NCBI RefSeq assembly: GCF_000499845.2 | Contig: NC_023749.2 | Location: 33,002,886-33,066,885, forward strand | Length of the DNA: 64,000 nt | DNA from: Phaseolus vulgaris | Lineage: Eukaryota; Streptophyta; Magnoliopsida; Fabales; Fabaceae | Direction: 5' to 3' | Part shown: piece by piece, positions 57,296-64,000 of the stretch | How the letters are laid out: each line of letters opens with the position of its first letter | Position numbering within the stretch: position 1 is the first letter of the stretch | Translations under genes and position numbers: made by a program | The notes under the pieces: generated by a model | Told to the model about the DNA's origin: nothing | Seen by the model: only the letters and a program-made list of their open reading frames with translations | Databases searched by the model: none

Positions 57296-57739
57296 GCTTG
57301 AACAGAATCTGCGAGGTTTGAAGGTGAGTGGCCCGCTGATAACACAAGGGTAAAACGCTGGTCGGGACGAACACTAGAAAAACTCTTCGCGAGGAGAGGA
57401 AGGGTGTAAGTAGGTTACGAAAAGTGCAGAAATGATGAGGATAGTTTCAAGATTTCGAAGAGCTAAATATTGTGGTTAAAGCGCCAAACGACGCAAATGA
57501 ATGCACCGTGCGATCGAGCCACGTGGCAGAAGATGGGAGGATGACCCTGGCACCACTGGCTAACATTCAGAAAACGTCGTATCGACAGAATGCCCGAGGG
57601 TACGATACGCCGTCGAGAGTGGGTCAGAGGCACAGTAGATGTCATGACCAAGTCAAGAGGCTGAACGTCCCATCAGCCATACGGGAAGCGCCACGTGGAT
57701 GACGCAGGCGAAATCTTGAGCTCTTCGCGTTATCAAGGT
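57296..57739 (-). promoter_or_regulatory. Upstream region of the short antisense gene, with two G-boxes
   Basis: CACGTG is at 57520-57525 and 57692-57697. The sequence around the first (GAGCCACGTGGC) repeats upstream of the long copy at 61292-61303. The leader acceptor CCTCGCAG lies 14 bases before the ATG. The duplication therefore included the promoter. Confidence 0.5.
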
Positions 57740-58100
57740 TAAAGTCAATGCCAAGGTAAAGTTAACGCCCCTGGGCGACGCCAGCATGAGACACCCGAGG
57801 CGTCGCCAGGAGAGGCGCAAGAGGGCGACGCCAGCATGAGGTCTTGCGAGCGTCGCCAACCCAAGTATCAGCAGTGCCGCCTCCCCGATACCCACAGGTA
57901 GGAAAGACTGTGGAGGGAGATGAAATCGAAGAAGTCGAAACTAGTTACCGACGGCGTCGCCTCCCCGATACCCACAGGTAGAAAAGACTGTGGAGGGAGA
58001 CGAGATCGCCAAACGCCAGTGGACCGCTGGCAGGGTTGTTCCCCGATACCCATGGGAAGGAAACACCATGGAGGGAACGAAGCGCTTTGGTGTTTAAGAC
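57740..58100 (+). repeat. Probable relict LTR U3 start with three hairpin copies
   Basis: CAAGGTTAAAGTCAATGCC and following GGCGACGCC motifs resemble the start of the E LTR (CAAGGTCAAAGTCAACAT, then GCGTCGCC). The motif CCCCGATACCCA...GGAGGG, present once in each LTR, occurs here three times (57883-57920, 57963-58000, 58041-58077). The first ~50 bases of a normal LTR and its PPT are absent. Confidence 0.5.
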
Positions 58101-58492
58101 ACCCCAGGGACAATGCGGCTCCGTGGGCGTGGGCATCAACGCGTAACCCTATTCCAAGTGTTTAAGACCCAGAATAGGTCTCAACTTTCGCGTTGCGGCA
58201 ATGGTAAGGCCATTGACGCCTTCACAAAGTGCAGGCGTCGGACATGCAGGGTCGCCCAACGCAGCGAAAGAAACGGGTAAAGTACAGGCAAAACATTCGA
58301 AGCACGTGAAGGCGAAAACGAGGACGAAATCATACAGGCGAAATTCGATAACTACAAGGTACAAAATTGTCATGCAAAACCCACAAATTGTGACGAAAGT
58401 GCAAACAGTTCAAAGAATTACAAGCTTATCAAGGAGGGTCAAAAAACAAGTGTAAAGTGTGAAGGAGAAGGGCGGCGGTTGAGGGCGGCGGT
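58101..58492. other. Non-coding spacer 3' of the long antisense gene of E
   Basis: No gene is recognised. TGTTTAAGACAC and GTGTTTAAGACCC form a short direct repeat near 58096 and 58159. Confidence 0.4.
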
Positions 58493-60779
58493 TCAATCAT
58501 CCATCTCCAAGGGCACGACCTTTCCGTCAATGATGTGATGAGTGGAATCACAGTTCGAAACGTCGATTCCCGGGTTCTCACAGACAGCCTGGGCTAGAGC
58601 CTCGTTGAACCCCTCCTCGAAGGTACCCGCCATGTCATTGATGAGGGTCTTCTTATCCTTCTCTAACTCCTCAATGATGGCGTCCCCCGAAGCCACCTGT
58701 TTCTCCAAAGCTTCCTTCTCCACGCGGAGCCGACTAACCTCGACCTGCAGTTTATCGTAGTCAACCTGGAGAAGGCCCATAGCTTTGGCCTGGGTAGCCA
58801 TCTCCCCCTCCGTCCGCCCCAGTTTGTCAGCCTGCTCGCAGCATCGACTCTTCAAGACCTTTTGGACTTCATCGTAGGTTTCGACCACGCCCTGGAGGCC
58901 TGTTACTTGGACTTGAAGAGTGACTTCCCGAGTGAAGGAGTCAACCTACAGCTCCACCGCCTCTGCCAGTTGTTTTTCATCCTCTTCCTTGGCCTCTTGC
59001 GCCTGCTTCAGGGTGGTTTGGTAAGTTTCGTTTTGGCGTCCCAAAGTCTTCTTTTCCTCCTCCAGGGTAGCTACCCTTGTTTCCAAGGCCTGGAGGGTTT
59101 GAGTCTGCAGAACGGCGTTTCTGGCTTGGGCTCGCCATTCAAGGGCCACGCCAAGAAGGCTCCCAAGTTGAAGGGCATTCCCTCCTTCCTATCGGAGCCT
59201 TCTGGCATTGACCCACCGCTGAAGCCCCTCATCAGATGCATAATTGGAGGAGGGATGGCAATAAGGTCGAGGGCGGCGGCAACGGAGGCGGGAGAAGCAG
59301 AGACCTCTGCCGGTGGCGGGGGTGGGGCATATTCGACATCTTCGCCTGCTTCCTCTTGGACCATTGCGGGGGGGAGAGAAGTAGCACTTGGAGGGTTGTC
59401 CTTGAAGGAATCCTCTCCTTGGAGCGATATCGCTAATAGGAGGGGAACCCTCGCAGCTTTCCTCCTCTTGAAGGGTGCCACGCCATCGGAGTCCTCATCA
59501 TTGGATATAATCTCCAAGACCTGTTTTCCTTTGTCAAGGGGGGTTGGAGCCGGTGATGAAGCCACGGCCAGAGGGACGGCAGCGATGGGCGGAGGAGAGC
59601 CGGGAGTCTGAAGCGCCTCGGGGCTACGTGGAGATGGTGAAGATGAGCCTAGTGGGGCTTCGGTAGTGGTCGATGGTGGTGGAGGCAGGGTCGGTGGGGG
59701 GTTCGGGTCAGCAGCAGGGGCGGAGGAGGCGCCAGCTTTGGCAGCACGAGCGGCCTTCATCGCTTTCGCCAGCATCATCCTTTTGGAGGCATCCATTACC
59801 GATCCTACATTCAGATAAATCAAGCAGCAGAAGTCAAAGCCAAAACAGTTATACAAAACAACAAAACGCGTAGACACATGAGACATAAGTCACATGGCAC
59901 AATGGAAAACAGGTGGAAGAGGCTAGAGGAACAAACATTAAGTAGTAAAGTACAGATAACAAAAGATGGTAAGAGGGGAGTCTCCCTACCAAAGTATGTG
60001 GTCAGAGAGTGGGCGTTGTATTCGCTCGCGATAAGCTTCAACGTATCGAAGACAATCCCCAGGCCAGCCAAGGCCTTGCATACCTCCCTATCAGCAAGGG
60101 ATAGCTCATCCAGGGCCTTGTCCCTGAGCAGCTTGGGGTGCTCCGTCCAGTACAGGGGAAAGTCGTCTAAGGCTGTGGGGTCGTGCTTGGCGCAGCACAC
60201 CCTAAAGAATTTTCCTTTCCAGTTTTTGTAGGAGTTCTGGAAGAGGGAGAGAAGGATCCTACCCGCGATCCCGGAGAAGCTTACCCAAAAGCTTTTCCCC
60301 TGTTTCTTCACCTCGAAGAAATGCAAGAAAACATCCACAGAGGGAAGGATGCCCAGGTACCCGCAGAGAATTTGAAAACCCCTTACAAATGCCCAGCTGT
60401 TGGGGTGGAGCTGGGCGGGGGCTGTGTTAATTTCGGTGAGAAGTTCCCTCTCGAAGGGCGTGAATGGGAGACGCACCCCGACGCGTTTAAATACCGTCTG
60501 GTACATGAAGAAGAAAGGATCCCCCTTTCTAGGTCTGTCATCCACGCAGACAGGTTCCCCAGGTCTGCCGGGACGAAAAGAGATGTGCGCGTCATGGGTG
60601 CGGCAGAAAGCATTAAAGTTGTACGAGTGAGGATCCCCACGATGATTCTCCAGGTCCTGGAAGGTTGTCAGGCTGGTACATTCGTTCAAGAGCTCGTCGG
60701 GGGCCCATGAATAGAAGGCTTTATAGTTGGACTTGGGGGTCCTGGGGGGAGAACCAGACTTTGAGTTCGGGCGCGTCAC
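58493..60779 (-). pseudogene. Long antisense gene of element E (decayed)
   Basis: Exon 1 is 60779-59990 and exon 2 is 59804-58493, with a 185-base phase-1 intron (GTAGGG donor, ATGTAG acceptor), as in D. The PF04195-like domain (QLHPNSW, PSVDVFLHFFE), Pro-rich linker, coiled coil and C-terminal DGKVVP are all present. The expected ATG reads GTG (60779-60777). A frameshift near 59140 and a stop at about 58943 break the coiled-coil part. It is homologous to the 818-aa gene of D but diverged, and paralogous to the short gene at 56402-57295. Confidence 0.75.
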
Positions 60780-61499
60780 GGTGTGAATAAATAGCTGGAG
60801 AAAGAAGAAAGGAAAAAAGGGTTTTAACAAGTGATGCCAAGACAGAAAAGGGGGTAAAACCCCAGGAAATGCCACCCACGCGAGAAAACCCAGAGAGAAG
60901 GAGAAGGGAACGGAGAAGAAAGGAGAAGCGGAAGAACACAGTAATGCATAAACGTGAACAGTCCCAGGTAGTTCAATACACAGTGATGCAATGCGTCAAA
61001 GAAGAAGAATCGTGAAGATGCAAAAGTCGTACCTTTGATGTCAAAGGAAGGGAGGAAGGAGAGCACAAAAGAAGGAGCAGAAGTTGCAGAGAAAAGGCTT
61101 GAAGGCGATGAACAGTGCGGAGATGCAGAGAGAATGGATGTAACAGTGGTGTGAGCGCGGGTTTTGGGGTAACTTGAACGTTACATTTGCAACCCAAGAG
61201 GCGCTAATCAGGAGCCGTGAGATCGTGCCGCGTGTCAAAGGATTAAGCGCCCAAGGGGAGCGCAAGGGACTCTCGAGGCTGGCCGTGCGATGAGCCACGT
61301 GGCGCACGATTAAGCATAACCCCAAAAGGTGTTACTTTCCCCGCCTCAGAGGATGTCCAATCAGCCATTAAGAGCGCCCCTGTGGTTCAGGGAGTGTCAC
61401 GTCAATAATTCGAGAATTGCTGAGTCAGTAGGGAATGACACGTCATCAGGGTGACACGTGGACGGCGTGGGCGAGGCCTTAGTCTTTGCGCTGAAGACA
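60780..61499 (-). promoter_or_regulatory. Leader and upstream region of the long antisense gene of E
   Basis: A donor-like ATCAAAG|GTACG near 61035 corresponds to the leader-intron donor in A and D. CACGTG occurs at 61296-61301 and 61455-61460. The rest is non-coding. Confidence 0.45.
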
Positions 61500-61527
61500 A
61501 GTCTTCGGCTTAAGACTAGGGGGCTTG
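61500..61527 (+). promoter_or_regulatory. Polypurine tract and hairpin of element E
   Basis: AAGACTAGGGGGCTTG (61512-61527) abuts the 3' LTR. AGTCTT (61500-61505) pairs with AAGACT (61512-61517). Confidence 0.75.
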
Positions 61528-62793
61528 TGTACCGTCCCGTATCCGGGCGTTGACAAAGTCAAGGTCAAAGTCAACATCTGGACTCAAAGTCAACATAGGG
61601 CGTCGCCTAGGTGAAGAAACGCCAAGTGCCAGCGTCGCCACGAGGAAGCGTCGCCAAGGCAGGGCGTCGCCTGGGTGAAGGCGTCGCCAAGATTAAATAT
61701 CACTAAGACATGGTGATCACAGTGTGGTTCCCCGATACCCATGGGTAGGAAAGACCATGGAGGGAGCGACGCCATGAGAAGGCCTCAAGTCCCGATAAAT
61801 CCGGGGTAGTGATAAAGAGAAGAGAAAGGTGGCTTCAAGGCCATAGTGATAGCACCAGTGTAGGGCAGCTTGACTCGTGAAGTACCCCTGCCGCCCCAGA
61901 GACGCCTTTGGGACAGATACGATTCAAGAGGAGGGTCACGCCCAGGGTAGCCAGGCGCAGGGTACGAGAGGAAGGCAGATACGCTCTCAAAGTGAGTGAC
62001 TAGATTGGCACCCAAAAAGTCACCCCTTGCGCAGTAGCACTCCCAAGCAGGAGGACTCACACGAAGAAACGTCCCCAGATGGGGTCATGGCATTGTGAGG
62101 CCCTCCACGTGTACAGCAGCCAGGTCAGAATAGAGACACCATTTAGCCAGGTACCAGGTAATTAAAGTCATTTAATACAGTTTCCGTTTCGAGCGTTTAA
62201 GGTACTATAAAGGCTCCCAAGCGTTTCAACCTCTTAAATGCGCTACGTTTTATAATTAAATGCGCCAATTAAATGCGCTACGTTTTATAATTGCGCCAAT
62301 TAAATGCGCTACGTTTTATAATTGCGCCAATTAAATGCGCTACATTTTATAATTGCGCCAATTAAATGCGCTACGTTTTATAATAAAATGCGCTTTAAGG
62401 CGCTTTGAATGCGGGAGTAGCTTAAATAGCGCCTTGAATGTTGGAAACAGGGTTCGAACTTTTGGCAAATTTTCTAGAAACTCTCTAGTTGCTTGTTGGA
62501 GCCTTGAGGTTACGGACAAGGGACTGGGGAAAGATCTTTGCCAGGAGGAGAAAATATACACTAGACACAGTTTCCTTTTTACCACCTTCAGAGTGCTATA
62601 CGCGGTGCTCCGATACGGAGGTGCATAGTTTTTTATGTTTCTTGCTGGCTGACTTGAGCGTCGGAGTGCAAACGGCCGCTAGGGCGCCCTTTTTCCCTTC
62701 TTTGCAGGAATCCACAGGTAACCAGTGGGAAGGAGTCCCTAGTTGACGGTTGAGGTCGCGCACGAAGACATCACAGGTCAACCGGACGGAACA
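61528..62793 (+). repeat. 3' LTR of element E (1266 bp)
   Basis: Termini are the same as the 5' LTR. Compared with it there are roughly 15-25 substitutions by eye, a 19-base deletion near 62005, an extra ~20 bases near 61577, and five minisatellite units in place of three. Confidence 0.92.
62236..62396 (+). repeat. LTR minisatellite, 5 units
   Basis: Same repeat as 49853-49950, with two more units. Confidence 0.8.
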
Positions 62794-62798
62794 ATATT

Positions 62799-63216
62799 AT
62801 AATAAAATTGTAAAACTAATACATCGGTTTCAACTAACGTAATTTTAATTCTAAATAAATAACATTTAGCCACCATTTTTTTTATAATCTTGTTTGCATA
62901 ATTAAACTAAATATAATATATTTTCGTAATAAAAAAATAAAATACTAATGAAATGAAATACTATATAAAGTTATAAGCATCCATTCATTGCATTGAAAAT
63001 TAAAACACATAATTTTTCAAAAGTTGATACATAATTGAAAATTAAAACACAAATAATTGTTCAAAAGTTCATACATAATTTAAAATTAAAACACACATAA
63101 TTGTCCATCCCTAATTAGTTTTGCTTCCAACACTTGATCCTATTACTTGATTAGGTGATGGAACACCACTTCCAATATCTGATTCATGAAATAAATAATT
63201 TTTAAGTTAATAATTT
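62799..63216. other. CACTA interior, AT-rich
   Basis: It has three imperfect copies of a TTAAAACACATAATT / AAAAGTTCATACATAATT unit (62998-63100). No gene. Confidence 0.45.
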
Positions 63217-63570
63217 TCAATGCTTATAATTATAAAATAAAAGATACCAAAAAATATTTAAATATATTAATATCTCATTGATTGCATGAACCAAATTAGT
63301 TGTCATTGCAGCAAAATATTTTGGAACATCTTTTCTCGAAGCAATATATGCAAGCAAAGTGTTCATTTGATTTTTCGTAGTTGTGAACTCACTTTCCATT
63401 TGAACTACCTTGTCCTCCACATTTGATGAAGTTGAACTAGAGGAAGCATAGTTCATACCACTTAGCCTTGTTGTGGATCTTTTGAAAGCAATCTTGGGAC
63501 AAGCTCCATATGATAGCCCTCTAACTCGACTCGGATGCTCTTTACCAAATATGACACCAAATAATCAAAA
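63217..63570 (-). pseudogene. Fragment of a CACTA (Ptta/En/Spm-type) transposase-associated protein
   Basis: On the minus strand the frame contains GKEHPSRVRGLSYG, close to the EHPGRVRGLG signature of the plant En/Spm 'Transposase_24' family (PF03004, from memory). A Ser/Thr-rich and Met/Gln segment follows, as is usual at the C-terminus. An in-frame TGA lies about 35 bases before the signature, so only the last exon or a fragment is present. It fits the CACTA end at 48852. Confidence 0.55.
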
Positions 63571-64000
63571 GAACATACTTGTCAGACTTGAATATATTAT
63601 GAGTTCCAAAAAATTGTTGTGAATCAACACCATCAAGTATACAAGATATTCACCATCAACCTTATCAAACCAGTACTGAACATCCAATTTCATACCAGCA
63701 ATGAACCATCAAAATTGTTATCTATAATACTAAATACCAATTCAGCAATATTAGACCAACAATTAAATTGTAATACCAGACTAACAATGAACATCCAATT
63801 TTAGATCATAAATTGTTAATTCCTCTTTTAACATACACACTGTCATTATTTGTCAAAATAAGCAACACTTTCCAATTTGGCAGAATTCTAGGTGATCTTT
63901 ATTTGGTATCCACTAAACATGAGATTGAAAGTAGAAAAAAGTAAAGTTAGTGTTTTTATTGTTATCTATATGTATGCAAGCAGTCCAATATATCATCATG
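63571..64000. other. AT-rich end of window
   Basis: No recognised feature. It presumably continues the CACTA interior. Confidence 0.4.

Larger units (their letters stand above)
49132..62793 (+). mobile_element. Element E: full-length but decayed Tat-lineage gypsy element (family 2, 13.7 kb)
   Basis: 5' LTR is 49132-50348, PBS 50351-50368, gag-pol 50446-55826, repeats 55978-56160, two antisense genes (57295-56402 and 60779-58493, minus), PPT 61512-61527 and 3' LTR 61528-62793. Flanks TTATT (49127-49131) and ATATT (62794-62798) match at 4 of 5. The layout equals D but the LTR sequence is different, and protein identity is moderate to high. gag-pol carries many stops. The 3' region has an extra antisense gene and a probable relict LTR. 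Confidence 0.93.
48852..64000. mobile_element. CACTA (En/Spm-like) DNA transposon, left end and interior, holding element E
   Basis: It begins with CACTACAAAAAATG at 48852. Subterminal repeats TAGTGGC, GCCATAAT, GGCCGCCAC and ATGGCGGT follow over about 150 bases, typical of CACTA ends. The putative 3-base TSD at the left is TTA (48849-48851). Element E interrupts it at 49131/62794. To the right lies a fragment of an En/Spm-type transposase-associated protein (63217-63570). The right terminus is outside the window. Confidence 0.65.

Overview
This window looks like repeat-dense heterochromatin from a flowering plant, most likely a phaseoloid legume (Phaseolus/Vigna type). That is inferred from the LTR families and their AAACAAYCGRTTGTTT and TCGCTCAAGCGAG micro-repeats; no diagnostic host gene is present. 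I found no convincing ordinary plant gene, rRNA, tRNA or CRISPR. Almost everything readable is nested transposable elements, and boundaries were set by matching LTR ends (TG...CA), primer-binding sites, polypurine tracts and 5-bp target-site duplications (TSDs).

Layout. (1) 1-5792: 3' part of a Tat-lineage Ty3/gypsy element (A, family 1, + strand), inserted in an older LTR remnant (5793-6712). (2) 6713-12894: AT-rich DNA with a solo LTR of family 2 (8568-9765) and a solo LTR of family 1 (10226-11039, perfect TSD CAACT). (3) 13311-26808: a triple nest. Family-1 element C (14174-25064, minus) sits in a solo LTR G (14023-26000, TSD ACAAG), which sits in LTR H. (4) 26809-29433: retroelement debris. 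(5) 29510-47935: an Athila-like gypsy element F (minus, TSD CACAC) that lost most of its internal region. It contains the complete, young family-1 element D (32174-44249, TSD ACTGA) and a small solo LTR (45958-47083). (6) 48852-end: a CACTA (En/Spm-like) DNA transposon holding a complete but decayed family-2 Tat element E (49132-62793).

Biology. The Tat elements carry gag-pol driven from the 5' LTR (protease, RT, two RNase H regions including the archaeal-type one, integrase), a tRNA-Lys-type primer site, and downstream of pol an extra gene on the opposite strand. That gene converges on pol. In D it is intact and predicted to be spliced: a 5'-leader intron, then two coding exons giving an 818-aa protein with an N-terminal 'putative gypsy type transposon' domain, a Pro-rich/charged linker, a long coiled coil and a conserved C-terminus. 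The intron position and phase are the same in A, C, D and both copies in E. In E the gene is duplicated: one long decayed copy and one short intact copy, with what looks like a relict LTR start between them. Hairpin-forming tandem repeats lie between the convergent genes. Paired CACGTG G-boxes lie in the family-1 LTR promoters, and CACGTG also lies upstream of the antisense genes.

D has only three LTR mismatches by eye and is close to intact; its one visible defect or control point is an in-frame TGA between gag and pol. The antisense spliced gene and its duplication in E are the most interesting content.
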